Positions 17,875 to 27,703 of a DNA stretch of 64,000 nt are shown here, in pieces (positions within the stretch are counted from its first letter, which is position 1; each line of letters begins with the position of its first letter). The stretch lies in contig CAZDMQ010000003.1 in NCBI GenBank assembly GCA_964506685.1, positions 40,518 to 104,517 of the forward strand, written 5' to 3'. The notes under the pieces were generated by a model, which did no database searches, had not been told where the DNA came from, and saw only the letters and a list, made by a program, of their open reading frames with translations. Origin of the DNA: UBA5336 sp964506685 (GTDB taxonomy: Bacteria > Pseudomonadota > Alphaproteobacteria > Caulobacterales > Hyphomonadaceae). A program made the position numbers and the translations under genes.

Positions 17875-19577
17875 CGGCGCTCCCCGCCGCCGGGGAGGCG
17901 CCCACTCAGAGCGGCACCGGCCGTCCCGGACGGCACGGCCCGATCGACATTCCCGCCCTGGCCGGTCCCGCCGTGCGCGCTCGCTTCGAGCAGTTCGGCC
18001 CGGCCTATCGATGGATCCTGCTGTTCAGCCTGCTCGCCGGCGCCCTGTCGACCATGCTGGCCGCCACGACGATCAACGTCGCCCTGCCCGCCATCATCGG
18101 CGCCTTCGGGCTCGGCCAGGACCAGGCGCAGTGGATGTCGACGGCCTTCCTCGCCGCCTCGACCATTGCCATGCTCGCCAATGCCTGGGCGATCGCCGCC
18201 TTCGGCCCGCGCACCACCTATATCGCCGGCATGAGCGTGTTCATCGCCGGCTCGGTGCTCGGCGCGCTCAGCCCGTCCCTGGAACTGCTGATTGTCTCCC
18301 GCGGCCTGCAGGGGATCGCCGCCGGGCTTCTGCAGCCCATGTCCATGTACCTGATCTTCCAGGTCTTCCAGGACCACCAGCGCGGCACGGCGATGGGCAT
18401 CTTCTCCATCGGCGTCGTGCTCGCCCCCGCCTTTGGCCCCGCGCTCGGCGGCATTGCCGTCGACCTCCTCAGCTGGCGCTTCGTCTTCATCGTCACCGTC
18501 CCCCTCGCCATTCTCGCCCTTGCCTCGGCCACCGTCCTCCTGCCCGTCCGCGACAGTGCAACCACCCGGCGTCCTCCCTTCGACTGGCAGGGGCTGCTGC
18601 TCATCGCCGTCGCCCTGGTCGGCCTGCTCTCGGCCTTTGCCGGCGGCAATCGCGACGGCTGGGACAGCGACATCACCTTCATCAAGCTCGCCGTCGCCCT
18701 GTTAGCGGCCGTTGCCTTCTACTTCTGGGAGCGCCAGCACCCCTTTCCGGCGCTCAACCCGGCCATCTTCCGTTACCGTCAGTTTGCCACGGCCGGCATT
18801 GTCATCGCCGTCACCGGTACCGCGATCTACGGCTCGACCTACCTGATCCCGCTGTTCGTGCAGCTGGTGCAGGGCTACTCGCCGACGGCATCGGGGATCA
18901 TGATGATCCCGGCCGGGCTGGCCATGGTGATGGGCTTTCCGATCGCCGGACGGCTGACTGACCGGGTCGATCCGCGCTTCCTGCTCGCCTTCGGCATGGG
19001 CTGCTTCGGCTTCGCCGCCTATCTGATGGCCGGGATCGGGGCGTCGACGCCCTATTGGGTGCTGGTCGGCTGGCTGATCCTGTCGCGCATCGGCATCAGC
19101 TTCTGCATGCCGCCGGCCAACACCACCGCGGTCCGCGCCGCGCCGCCGCACCTGCTCGCAGCGGCCACCGGCGGGGCCGCCTTCCTCATGCAGATCGGCG
19201 GGGCGTTCGGGGTCAACCTGCTCGCCATCTTCCTGCAGCGGCGCCTGATCTTCCATGGCGAGCACCTCGCTGCCGGCATGACCGAGGCGAATGCCGAGAT
19301 GCTCTACCAGCACCGCGTCCTGTTTGGCCATCTCCACGCGGCCGGCCTGCCGCAACTGCCCGCGTTCCGGCGCGCCTTCGAGCCGATTGCCGGCGCCCTT
19401 GCCCAGGAAGCCAGCGTGCTCGCCTTCCGCGACTGTTTCCTGCTCGTCGCCTGGGCCTTTGCCGGCGCCCTGCTCGTGCTCTTCATCATGCCGAAAGTGC
19501 GGATCGGGATACCGAAGCCCCCGTCCGCCCCGTCGTTCCGCGCTGCTCAGAGCGCCGCCTCGAACACCCGCTCGTAA
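17871..19577 (+). CDS. emrB: DHA2-family MFS drug efflux transporter (EmrB-like)
   Basis: 568 residues from GTG 17871, overlapping the emrA-like stop. About 14 TM helices; motif C-like GVVLAPAFGPALGG in TM5 and the TM1 region TTINVALPAIIGAF are typical of 14-TM drug:H+ antiporters. It should form a tripartite pump with the preceding fusion protein. The last 31 bp overlap the convergent Fe-ADH gene tail-to-tail (19547-19577). N-terminal about 35 residues are hydrophilic and Gly/Pro rich. Confidence 0.9.
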   Translation: MTALPAAGEAPTQSGTGRPGRHGPIDIPALAGPAVRARFEQFGPAYRWILLFSLLAGALSTMLAATTINVALPAIIGAFGLGQDQAQWMSTAFLAASTIAMLANAWAIAAFGPRTTYIAGMSVFIAGSVLGALSPSLELLIVSRGLQGIAAGLLQPMSMYLIFQVFQDHQRGTAMGIFSIGVVLAPAFGPALGGIAVDLLSWRFVFIVTVPLAILALASATVLLPVRDSATTRRPPFDWQGLLLIAVALVGLLSAFAGGNRDGWDSDITFIKLAVALLAAVAFYFWERQHPFPALNPAIFRYRQFATAGIVIAVTGTAIYGSTYLIPLFVQLVQGYSPTASGIMMIPAGLAMVMGFPIAGRLTDRVDPRFLLAFGMGCFGFAAYLMAGIGASTPYWVLVGWLILSRIGISFCMPPANTTAVRAAPPHLLAAATGGAAFLMQIGGAFGVNLLAIFLQRRLIFHGEHLAAGMTEANAEMLYQHRVLFGHLHAAGLPQLPAFRRAFEPIAGALAQEASVLAFRDCFLLVAWAFAGALLVLFIMPKVRIGIPKPPSAPSFRAAQSAASNTRS

Positions 19578-20677
19578 TCGCCCCGCTCCATGGGCCTTGC
19601 ATTGGTATTGTGGGCGATATCGGTCAGCGCGTAGTCGACAATACCCGGCCCGTCATCGGCGGTCAGCCCGATCGCGCCGAGCCGTTCTGGAATACCGACC
19701 TCGGCATTCAGCGCGGCAATCGCATCGGCAAGGTCAGCCCCCTCCCCGAGCCCCATGGCAAAGCGCAGCCGGGCATATTTCTCCTCGGCCGCGCCGTCGA
19801 TGAAGCGCAGCAGGTGCGGCAGGAAGATCGCGTTCAGCGTGCCATGGTGCAGCTTCTTCGCCTCCAGCCGGCCCGCCGCATGGCTCAGCGCATGCACACT
19901 GCCGAGCCCTTTCACGAAAGCCAGCGCGCCTTCATAGCTCGCCATCATCATGTGCCAGCGCGCATCGGGATCGCTGCCATCGGCCACTGCCCGCTTCAGC
20001 CAGCCATCGCCCACGGCCCGGTGCACACCGTCATAGCCGATCGCCTCGGAGGGCGGATTGACCATCGGGCTCAGCACCGCCTCGATGCAGTGGGTCACCG
20101 CATCCATGCCCGTGGCGGCGGTCAGCCCGGCCGGCAGGCCGAGCGTGAGGCCCGGATCGCAGATCGCCACCTTCGGGATGAGGTGGTTGGAGATCAGCGT
20201 CTCCTTGGTGCCGTTCTCGAGAATGACCACCGCGCCGACGGAGACCTCCGAGCCGGTCCCCGACGTGGTGGGAATCGCCACCAGCGGCGGGATGGCACCG
20301 ATATGCCGGGTGCCGCCGGCCTTGGCCGCATAGCGCTCATAGGGACCGTCATGGGTCGCCATCAGGCCGGCCACCTTTGCCATGTCCATGGACGAGCCGC
20401 CGCCGAGCGCGATCAGGCTGTCCGCACCGGACGCGGTAAAAGCGGCGGCGACCTCTCGCGCCTGCCGCTCGGTCGGGTTCGGTTCGGTCTCGGCGAACAC
20501 GCCGGCCGGTGCGGTTCCGAGCGCGCCCAGCACCGTGTCCAGCAGGCCCGCCGCCTTGATCCCGGGATCGGTCACGATAAAGGGCCGCTCCGCACCGAGA
20601 CCGGCCAGCGCCTTCGGCAGCCGGGCGACCGCGCCGTGATCGAACAGGCAATTGGTGAGAAAATTCATCTGGGGCAT
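19547..20677 (-). CDS. iron-containing (group III) alcohol dehydrogenase
   Basis: 376 residues. Start MPQMNFLTNCLFDHG with GGGGAGG upstream. NAD-binding GGGSSMDMAK (about 95-104), PTTSGTGSEVS, and metal-ligand region CDPGLTLGLPAGLTAATGMD plus AVTHCIEA, HALSHAAG and HHGTLNAIFLPH. Family role: NAD(P)-dependent oxidation of primary alcohols or reduction of aldehydes; substrate not determinable. The frame continues upstream but without conservation. Convergent with and overlapping the MFS gene; divergent from the Gfo/Idh/MocA gene. Confidence 0.92.
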   Translation of the reverse strand: MPQMNFLTNCLFDHGAVARLPKALAGLGAERPFIVTDPGIKAAGLLDTVLGALGTAPAGVFAETEPNPTERQAREVAAAFTASGADSLIALGGGSSMDMAKVAGLMATHDGPYERYAAKAGGTRHIGAIPPLVAIPTTSGTGSEVSVGAVVILENGTKETLISNHLIPKVAICDPGLTLGLPAGLTAATGMDAVTHCIEAVLSPMVNPPSEAIGYDGVHRAVGDGWLKRAVADGSDPDARWHMMMASYEGALAFVKGLGSVHALSHAAGRLEAKKLHHGTLNAIFLPHLLRFIDGAAEEKYARLRFAMGLGEGADLADAIAALNAEVGIPERLGAIGLTADDGPGIVDYALTDIAHNTNARPMERGDYERVFEAAL

Positions 20678-20854
20678 ACGCGCCTCCCCTGGTCTGGTGT
20701 CATGTGCGATCGGGCGACGCCGTCTGCCGGCGCGCCCTGTGTTCGATTTGCACCTATAGCGCAGCATTCATATCCGGTATCAAGCGCCATGACTTGGCAG
20801 TCCCGTCTTCGCAGCCTATCCCTTCGTCTGCGTGCAAGGCTGAGGGGAGAGCCC

Positions 20855-21883
20855 ATGTCCGAACCGCTACGAATTGGCACGCTCGGCGCCGCCAGGATCA
20901 CGCCGAACGCGCTGATCCATCCCGCTCGCGCCATTGGCGGGGTCACCGTGACTGCTGTGGCCGCCCGCGACCCGGCCCGCGCCGCGAGCTTTGCCGCCAC
21001 CCACCTCATCGAGACCGTGCATCGCGACTATGCCAGCCTGATCGCCGATCGCGACATCGACCTCGTCTACAATCCCCTCCCCATCGACCAGCATGCCAGC
21101 TGGACCATCGCCGCACTCGAGGCCGGCAAGCACGTGCTCTGCGAGAAGCCGTTCGCCATGAATGCCGGCGAGGCGCGCGCCATGCTCGCCACGGCCGAAC
21201 GCACCGGCAAGCGCCTTGTCGAGGCCTTCCACTATCGCTACCATCCCGCGTTCGATACCTGCCTGACCTGGGTCCGCAGCGGGCTGATCGGCAACATCAC
21301 CGCGATCGATGCGGCCTTCCACGTCCCGATCCGCGACAACGGAACCGAAATCCGCCACCGCCCGGAGACCGGCGGCGGGGCAATGATGGATCTCGGCTGC
21401 TACCCGGTGAACTGGGCGCTGATGCTGGCCGGCGAGGTCCCATCCGGGGTCACTGCCGAAGCGGCCACCACTTCCGCCGGCGTCGACGAGCACATGACCG
21501 GCACACTGACCTTCCCCTCCGGGGCCACGGCCCGCGTCTCGGCCGACATGGGGGCCGGCTGCCGGCGCCGCGTCGGACTGACCATCGAGGGCAGTGAGGG
21601 CCGCATCGAATTCGTCAACCCGCTCGCCCCGCACATGGGCGCCTCGCTCACCCTCCACCGCCCTGGCGAAGCCGATGAGGCCGCCGTCATCTCGCCCATC
21701 ACCAGCTACACCTGGCAACTCGCCGCGATGGCCGAGGCCCTGCGCGATGGTACGCCCCTGCCGACAGAAGACCCCGCCCTGCTGCTCACCCAGCAGGACA
21801 CGCTCGATCGGCTCTATGCCGCCGCCGGCCTCGACCACCTCCGCGCCATGGGTACCGGCCCAACCCTCCCCGCCAGCACCTGA
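20855..21883 (+). CDS. Gfo/Idh/MocA-family oxidoreductase
   Basis: 342 residues. N-terminal Rossmann domain starting LRIGTLGAARITPNALIHPA and containing DLVYNPLPIDQHASWTIAA and the conserved EKPFAMN with its lysine (about 96-102). The C-terminal alpha/beta domain includes GGGAMMDLGCYPVNW. NAD(P)-dependent dehydrogenase acting on a sugar-like or trans-dihydrodiol-like substrate; the precise substrate is unknown. TGAGGGGAG precedes the start. Divergent from the alcohol dehydrogenase, so the two may share a regulatory region. Confidence 0.88.
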   Translation: MSEPLRIGTLGAARITPNALIHPARAIGGVTVTAVAARDPARAASFAATHLIETVHRDYASLIADRDIDLVYNPLPIDQHASWTIAALEAGKHVLCEKPFAMNAGEARAMLATAERTGKRLVEAFHYRYHPAFDTCLTWVRSGLIGNITAIDAAFHVPIRDNGTEIRHRPETGGGAMMDLGCYPVNWALMLAGEVPSGVTAEAATTSAGVDEHMTGTLTFPSGATARVSADMGAGCRRRVGLTIEGSEGRIEFVNPLAPHMGASLTLHRPGEADEAAVISPITSYTWQLAAMAEALRDGTPLPTEDPALLLTQQDTLDRLYAAAGLDHLRAMGTGPTLPAST

Positions 21884-21989
21884 CGCGGCAAAGCCTGGCG
21901 CCTGCGCCCTCGGCAGCGCGGACTGGCATCCAGCCCGCATCATCCGCGGTTCCGGGGCCTTGCGTCCGGCCACCGGCGGCGTGAACAGC

Positions 21990-22928
21990 TCAGCCGCGGA
22001 CGCGCTGCATCCGGTCGATGGTGGCGTCGAATTCGGCCATGGTGTCGGCGAATATCTCGGCGACCGGCCTGACCGACCGGATCCGGCCGGCGACCTGCCC
22101 TGTCAGCGCAATCCCCGCCTCGAGATCGCCCTCGAAATAGACCTTCTGTGTGCCGGCGAACTCGCCGAAGATGTTATCGGTGCCCGCTTCGGCCAGCCGC
22201 GTGGTGCGGTCGGTGCGCAATGCGCGCAGGGCCGGGCCGGGGCCGGACCGGTTGAGAAAGACCGTATCGGTCGATTGCGCATCGATGATCGCCTGCTTCC
22301 AGTTCTCATGCACCGGGCTCTCGGCCGAGGACAGGATGCGCGTGCCCATCAGCACGCCTTCGGCGCCGAGCGCAAAGGCCGCCGCCATGGTCCGCCCGTC
22401 GCAGATGCCGCCGGCTGCCACCACCGGCACGTCCACCGCCTCGCAGACTTCCGGGATCAGCACCATGGAGGCGACGTCCTTCGGGTTCTTGAAGCCCCCG
22501 CCTTCCCCGCCCTCGACGATCAGCCCGTCGACGCCGGCCTCGACCGCGCGCAGCGCACCGGCAAGCGAGGGCACGACATGGAAGACGGTGAGCCCGGCCT
22601 CCTTGAGCATCGACGTATACTTCATCGGGTCACCCGCCGAGGTGGTGACGAAGCGGATCCCCTGGTCAATGACGAACCGGACAATATCGGGATCGCGGAC
22701 AAAGGCCTGGGCGACGTTCACCCCGAACGGCCTGTCGGTGAGCGTCCGCATCTTCACGATCTCGTCCTTGATCGCGTCGAGTTCGCCCGAGGATGTCTCG
22801 ATGATTCCCATGCCGCCGGCATTGGAAACCGCCGAGGACAGGGGCGCCCGGGCGATCCAGCCCATGGCGGCCTGGATGATGGGTTTCTCGATGCCGAGCA
22901 TCTCGGTAATGCGTGTGGCGATGGCCAT
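21990..22928 (-). CDS. nitronate monooxygenase / NAD(P)H-dependent flavin oxidoreductase family
   Basis: 312-residue TIM barrel of the 2-nitropropane dioxygenase family: start MAIATRITEMLGIEKPIIQ, then AMGWIARAPLSSAVSNAGG, VEGGEGGG, VPVVAAGGICDGRTMAAAFALGA and GVLMGTRI, which form the FMN phosphate site. Family members oxidise nitronates or reduce enoyl-ACP/quinones; the class cannot be fixed without structure-based alignment. Same strand as trkH, 72 bp downstream of it. Confidence 0.85.
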   Translation of the reverse strand: MAIATRITEMLGIEKPIIQAAMGWIARAPLSSAVSNAGGMGIIETSSGELDAIKDEIVKMRTLTDRPFGVNVAQAFVRDPDIVRFVIDQGIRFVTTSAGDPMKYTSMLKEAGLTVFHVVPSLAGALRAVEAGVDGLIVEGGEGGGFKNPKDVASMVLIPEVCEAVDVPVVAAGGICDGRTMAAAFALGAEGVLMGTRILSSAESPVHENWKQAIIDAQSTDTVFLNRSGPGPALRALRTDRTTRLAEAGTDNIFGEFAGTQKVYFEGDLEAGIALTGQVAGRIRSVRPVAEIFADTMAEFDATIDRMQRVRG

Positions 22929-23000
22929 GGCCGTGTCTCCTCCCGGTCAGTTTTGCCACCCTGGCCAAAAGTCAGGCTGGCAGACAAGCCTGACCGGACG

Positions 23001-24458
23001 TCAGCCCTGCCAGAAACGGCGCGAGAGCACGACGAAGACGGCCACGAATTCCAGCCGCCCAAGCAACATGGCGATGGCGCAGACCCATTTGGCAAAGGGT
23101 GTGAGACTCTGGAAGGTCCCGCTCGGCCCGATTTCCGGACCGAGGCCCGGTCCGACATTGGAGACAGATGTGGCCGCTGCCGAGATGGCAGTCAGGGCAC
23201 TGTCGACCTGCGTGCCGATCAGGGCCGCCGCTATGAAAAAGGTGCAGATATACAGCCAGACGAACACCATCACCGACTGCAGCGTGTCCTCGTCCACCGG
23301 CCGGCCATTGTATCGCACGGGTGCGAGCTGGTGGGGACGGACCACGCGCCGGGCATGCGCCCAGACCGCCTTTGCGGAAATTTCAAGCCGGAACATCTTG
23401 ATGCCGCATGCGGCCGACCCGGCACAGCCGCCAAGGAAGGTGAAGATCAGCATGAGCGCGATCACCGGCTCACCCCAGGTATCATAGGGGGCGGAGGCAT
23501 AACCGGTGCCGGTCATCACCGAGATCACGTTGAACAGCGCTTCCTTGAAGGCCTGGAGCCGGTTGTCGAATGTCGGCGGGGCAACGTCGAGCTCATGATA
23601 ACCGACAATGATGGCCGAACCGATGAGCGTGAGCGCGAGGAACAGTCGCGGCTGCGGATCGCGCCACAGCGCCAACGGCTGCCCCTGCAGAAGAGCCAGA
23701 ACCAGAAGACTGAACGGCAGGCCGGCGACAAGCATGAAAAAGGTGGCGACATAAGCCGCCGGTGTGTCATCGAAATAGGCGAAGCTCTGGTCGTGAGTCG
23801 AAAAACCGCCCGCCGACATTGTCGTCATCGCATGGGCGACAGCATCGAACCAGCTCATGCCGCTGGCCGAATAGGCGAGCATGCAGACCGTGCTGGTGAG
23901 CAGGTAGACGAAACCAGTCTGCGCGGCGATGTCGGCCACGCGCGGCAGGAACTTGCCGGACTGGTCCGAACTCTCGATCTGGAACAATTGCATCCCCCCG
24001 ACCCGAAGCGAGGGCAGGATGGCGATGGCCGTCACGATGATGCCGATACCGCCGATCCATTGCAGGATCGCCCGCCAGAGCAGCAGCCCTCGCGGCTGGT
24101 CGTCAAGGCCGGTCAGGACAGTCGCGCCCGTCGTCGTCAGCCCGGAAATGCTCTCGAACATGGCATCGGTGAACCCCATGCCTGCCCCCATGAGCGGGAT
24201 CGCAGCGACCAGTGGCAGGACGATCCAGATCAGGACGGTCAGGAAGAAGGCCTCGCGCTGACCGGTCCGCGGCGGGCGGGGCCCGCGCATCATCAGATAA
24301 ATGAGCCCCCCCGCCACCATGGTGAGAAACGCACAAGCCGGAAAGACCGCCCAGTCGTCGCGACCGTCGAGGACGTCGAGCACGGCTGACGGGATCATCG
24401 CTGCACCAAGCAGCGCGATCATGATCCCCATGGCCAGGAAAACGGCGCGCATGTTCAT
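23001..24458 (-). CDS. trkH: TrkH-family potassium uptake channel subunit
   Basis: 485 residues with repeated MPM-type units and about ten TM helices. Selectivity-filter loops include SGLTTTGATV, THAMTTMSAGGFSTHD-like (AMTTMSAGGFS), MTGTGYASAPYD and SNVGPGLGPEIGP. TrkH is the membrane part of the Trk K+ uptake system and needs the NAD/ATP-binding TrkA; no trkA lies in this window. ATG 24458 is followed by a hydrophobic first helix (AVFLAMGIMIALLGAAMI). Confidence 0.93.
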   Translation of the reverse strand: MNMRAVFLAMGIMIALLGAAMIPSAVLDVLDGRDDWAVFPACAFLTMVAGGLIYLMMRGPRPPRTGQREAFFLTVLIWIVLPLVAAIPLMGAGMGFTDAMFESISGLTTTGATVLTGLDDQPRGLLLWRAILQWIGGIGIIVTAIAILPSLRVGGMQLFQIESSDQSGKFLPRVADIAAQTGFVYLLTSTVCMLAYSASGMSWFDAVAHAMTTMSAGGFSTHDQSFAYFDDTPAAYVATFFMLVAGLPFSLLVLALLQGQPLALWRDPQPRLFLALTLIGSAIIVGYHELDVAPPTFDNRLQAFKEALFNVISVMTGTGYASAPYDTWGEPVIALMLIFTFLGGCAGSAACGIKMFRLEISAKAVWAHARRVVRPHQLAPVRYNGRPVDEDTLQSVMVFVWLYICTFFIAAALIGTQVDSALTAISAAATSVSNVGPGLGPEIGPSGTFQSLTPFAKWVCAIAMLLGRLEFVAVFVVLSRRFWQG

Positions 24459-24575
24459 GCGCCGAGACCTAGTGTGAAAGCCTCAAGATCCCGTCAATTC
24501 CCGACCTCCGGATCGCCGCAGTCGCTGCCCTTCGGCACCGCGCCCCCCCTTGCCGACAGGGCCTGGCGCAGGCGG

Positions 24576-25154
24576 TCAGACCTCTTCTGCGCGCAGCCGT
24601 TCCAATGCCCGGATATCGGCGGCGACCTGGCCATGGATCCGGATCAGCAGGTCCTTTGACACGCGTGTCTCGGTCTCCCGCAGGTGCCGCTTGAGCCGTT
24701 TGAGCAAAGTCCGCTCTGACCGCAGGACTGCATCAAGGGCGACGCGGGTATCGTTTGCGAACACGGTCTGCAGGTCGGTATAGGCCCGGCCCGGCGCGCC
24801 AAGCACCGCGCCAAACTGGTCGGGCTCGCCGCCCAGCGTACCGACCCGGCGCTGGACGGCCTCGCGTTCGCGCGAGCGCTGCGCCGCCAGGGCAAGCAGC
24901 GAGCGTTGCACGCGCTGCTCATTATCGGGTATCTGCGCCGCATCACGGTAACCGGTCTCGGCATCGATCAGCAGGGACGCGACGCTGTTGAGCGCTGAGA
25001 TCTCCTTCATCCTTGAGGGGGACAGCGCGGTCATGTCGGCCGACAGCGCCGGCTGGGGCGGCGCCGATGTCGCGCAGGCTGCCAGTCCGAGTGGAAGTCC
25101 GAGGGGCAGTGCCAGAGCCATGGCCGACAGCAGTGGTGCAGTGAACGCCTTCAT
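24576..25154 (-). CDS. lipoprotein with DUF2383-like four-helix domain
   Basis: 192 residues. Signal peptide with lipobox LAAC (Cys27) ahead of ATSAPPQPALSADM. The mature part resembles the ferritin-like DUF2383 helical fold: ISALNSVASLLIDAETGYRDA, LAAQRSREREAVQRRVGTLGG, and RSERTLLKRLKRHLRE. DUF2383 proteins are usually cytoplasmic stress proteins of unknown function; a lipoprotein version is less usual. The domain call rests on recognition of pattern only. Isolated between trkH and clpA on the same strand. Confidence 0.6.
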   Translation of the reverse strand: MKAFTAPLLSAMALALPLGLPLGLAACATSAPPQPALSADMTALSPSRMKEISALNSVASLLIDAETGYRDAAQIPDNEQRVQRSLLALAAQRSREREAVQRRVGTLGGEPDQFGAVLGAPGRAYTDLQTVFANDTRVALDAVLRSERTLLKRLKRHLRETETRVSKDLLIRIHGQVAADIRALERLRAEEV

Positions 25155-25312
25155 GGGATCACGCCTTTTCTTGTTTCGATGTCCGGGTAAGCCACACTGA
25201 CGCCGCGCCACAAGGCACGGCAGGGAATGCCGAACGGGCTGTTCGGTGCGCCCTTCAGGCCAGCACACTCTCTCTGGCAGGCAACGTCCAGTTACAGTTT
25301 CTTAGGCTGCGA

Positions 25313-25330
25313 CCGGCAGGGCTCTGCCGG
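25313..25330 (-). terminator. hairpin downstream of clpA
   Basis: CCGGCAG (25313-25319) and CTGCCGG (25324-25330) form a perfect 7-bp stem with a 4-base loop, about 35 bp past the clpA stop. There is no clear T-run on the minus strand, so it may be a weak terminator or an mRNA 3' stabiliser. Confidence 0.4.
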
Positions 25331-25364
25331 CCCCACCGGACTGACTGACAGCCTGGGAGTGCGG

Positions 25365-27686
25365 CTACACCGCCTCCTCGGTGTCGTCCTCTTCCTCCGA
25401 GGACCGCGACCCCGCCGACTTGACCTCGACAAACTCGAAGGCAAGCCGCTCCTCGTCGGTCTCGTCCACGTCGATCTTCACCGTCCCGCCCTTGGTGAGC
25501 TTGCCGAACAGGAGTTCCTCCGCCATCGGCTTCTTGACGTGCTCCTGGATGGTCCGGGCCAGTGGACGGGCGCCCATCTCGGCATCGAAGCCACGCTTGG
25601 CCAGCCATTCGCGGGCGCGTTTCGTGATCTCGATCGTGACATTGCGGTCGGAGAGCTGCAGCTCGAGCTGGAGGACGAACTTCTCGACCACGCGGTCGAT
25701 GATCTCCGGCGTCAGGCCGCCGAACTTGATCGTGGCATCGAGCCGGTTACGGAATTCCGGCGTGAACATGCGCTTGAGCGCCTCGTCCACCTCGCCATCC
25801 TTCTTGCCGGCGCCGAACCCGATGGCATTCTTCGCGGCATCCGACGCACCCGCATTGGTGGTCATGATCAGCACCACGTTGCGGAAGTCCACCTTGCGGC
25901 CATTGGCATCGGTCAACGCACCATTGTCCATCACCTGGAGGAGAATGTTGAAGAGGTCCGGATGGGCCTTCTCGATCTCGTCGAGCAGCAGGACGCAATG
26001 GGGGTTCTGGTCGACGCCGTCGGTCAGCAGCCCGCCCTGGTCGTAGCCGACATAGCCGGGCGGGGCCCCGATCAGGCGCGACACGGTATGGCGCTCCATG
26101 TATTCCGACATGTCGAACCGGAGCATCTCCACGCCCATGATCGAGGCCAGCTGCTTGGCCGCCTCGGTCTTGCCCACGCCGGTCGGGCCGGTGAAGAGAT
26201 AGGAGCCGATGGGCTTGTTCGGCTCGCGCAGGCCGGCCCGCGCCATCTTGATCGACGCGGCAAGGGCGTCCAGCGCCTCGTCCTGGCCAAACACGACCCG
26301 CTTGAGATCGGCGTCAAGGCTCTTCAGCCGGGCAGCATCGTCCTTGGTCACCTGTTTCGGGGGAATGCGGGCAATCTTCGCGACGATCGCCTCGATATCG
26401 CGGACCCCGACGGTCTTGCGGCGCTTGCCTTCCGGCTTCAGCCACTGGCTGGCACCGGCCTCGTCGATCACGTCGATCGCCTTGTCTGGCAGCTTGCGGT
26501 CCGTGAGATAGCGGTCCGACAGTTCGACCGCCGCCTTGATTGCCTCATTGGTATAGCGCAGGCCGTGAAATTCCTCGAACTTGACCTTCAGACCCTGCAG
26601 GATCTTGATCGCATCAGGCACGGTCGGTTCGACAACATCGATCTTGCGGAAGCGGCGCGACAAGGCGCGGTCCTTCTCGAAATGCTGCTTGTATTCCTTG
26701 AACGTGGTCGAGCCCATGCACCGCAGCTCGCCAGACTGCAGCGCCGGCTTGAGCAGGTTCGAGGCATCCATCGCGCCGCCCGAGGTCGCTCCCGCGCCGA
26801 TCACGGTGTGGATCTCGTCGATGAAGAGAACTCCCTTGTCGAGGTTTTCCATCTCCTTCATCACCGATTTCAGCCGCTCCTCGAAGTCGCCGCGATAGCG
26901 CGTCCCGGCGAGCAGCGCCCCCATGTCAAGGGAATAGATCACGGCATCCTCGAGGATCTCCGGCACTTCGCCATCGACAATCTTCTTCGCCAGGCCCTCG
27001 GCAATTGCCGTCTTGCCGACGCCGGGGTCGCCGACAAGGATGGGATTGTTCTTGTTCCGCCGGCACAGGATCTCGATGCAGCGCTCGATCTCCAGCTCCC
27101 GGCCGATCAGTGGGTCGATCTTGCCGGCCCGGGCCTTCTGGTTGAGATTCACGCAATAGGCATCGAGTGCTTCATTGCCGGACTTCACGTGACCGTCCTC
27201 ATTGCTCTCGGCCCCGCGCGGGGTCGTTGACCGCGAAGCGCCCGACTTCTTCGCGACGCCGTGGGAGATGTAGTTCACCGCGTCATAGCGGGTCATGTCC
27301 TGCTCCTGCAGGAAATAGGCGGCATGGCTCTCGCGCTCGGAGAAGATCGAGACGAGGATGTTGGCGCCGGTCACTTCGTCACGGCCGGAGCTCTCGACAT
27401 GCAGGATCGCGCGCTGGACCACGCGCTGGAACGCGGCGGTCGGCTGGACCCGTCCTGCGCCCTCCTCGACCACCAGGCTCGAGAGCTCGTCATCGAGATA
27501 GCCCGTCAGGTCCGCGCCGAGGCGGTCGAGATCCACCTTGCAGGCGGTCATCACCTCGGCCGCCTCGTCATCCTCGATCAGGGCGAGCAGGAGATGCTCG
27601 AGTGTGGCATATTCATGATCCCGGTCGGCGGCATAGGTGAGCGCGCGTTCAAGGGCTTGTTCGAGGCTGGGAGTCAGGCTTGGCAC
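25365..27686 (-). CDS. clpA: ATP-dependent Clp protease ATP-binding subunit ClpA
   Basis: 773 residues from a GTG start (27684-27686) with GAGG nine bases upstream, giving the usual N-terminus PSLTPSLEQALERAL. Clp_N domain (about 1-145), first AAA+ module with GDPGVGKTAIAEGL (about 215-228), second AAA+ module with GPTGVGKTEAAKQLA (about 495-509), and the ClpB_D2 small domain. It unfolds substrates for ClpP and receives N-degron substrates from ClpS, whose gene lies 17 bp upstream. The C-terminus is acidic (EEEDDTEEAV). Confidence 0.97.
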   Translation of the reverse strand: MPSLTPSLEQALERALTYAADRDHEYATLEHLLLALIEDDEAAEVMTACKVDLDRLGADLTGYLDDELSSLVVEEGAGRVQPTAAFQRVVQRAILHVESSGRDEVTGANILVSIFSERESHAAYFLQEQDMTRYDAVNYISHGVAKKSGASRSTTPRGAESNEDGHVKSGNEALDAYCVNLNQKARAGKIDPLIGRELEIERCIEILCRRNKNNPILVGDPGVGKTAIAEGLAKKIVDGEVPEILEDAVIYSLDMGALLAGTRYRGDFEERLKSVMKEMENLDKGVLFIDEIHTVIGAGATSGGAMDASNLLKPALQSGELRCMGSTTFKEYKQHFEKDRALSRRFRKIDVVEPTVPDAIKILQGLKVKFEEFHGLRYTNEAIKAAVELSDRYLTDRKLPDKAIDVIDEAGASQWLKPEGKRRKTVGVRDIEAIVAKIARIPPKQVTKDDAARLKSLDADLKRVVFGQDEALDALAASIKMARAGLREPNKPIGSYLFTGPTGVGKTEAAKQLASIMGVEMLRFDMSEYMERHTVSRLIGAPPGYVGYDQGGLLTDGVDQNPHCVLLLDEIEKAHPDLFNILLQVMDNGALTDANGRKVDFRNVVLIMTTNAGASDAAKNAIGFGAGKKDGEVDEALKRMFTPEFRNRLDATIKFGGLTPEIIDRVVEKFVLQLELQLSDRNVTIEITKRAREWLAKRGFDAEMGARPLARTIQEHVKKPMAEELLFGKLTKGGTVKIDVDETDEERLAFEFVEVKSAGSRSSEEEDDTEEAV

Positions 27687-27703
27687 AGGGTAATCCTCAA
27701 AAT

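Noticed and set aside
21594..24389. 931-codon open frame on the plus strand
   Set aside because: Antisense to the flavin oxidoreductase and trkH; no domain recognised and low-complexity composition.
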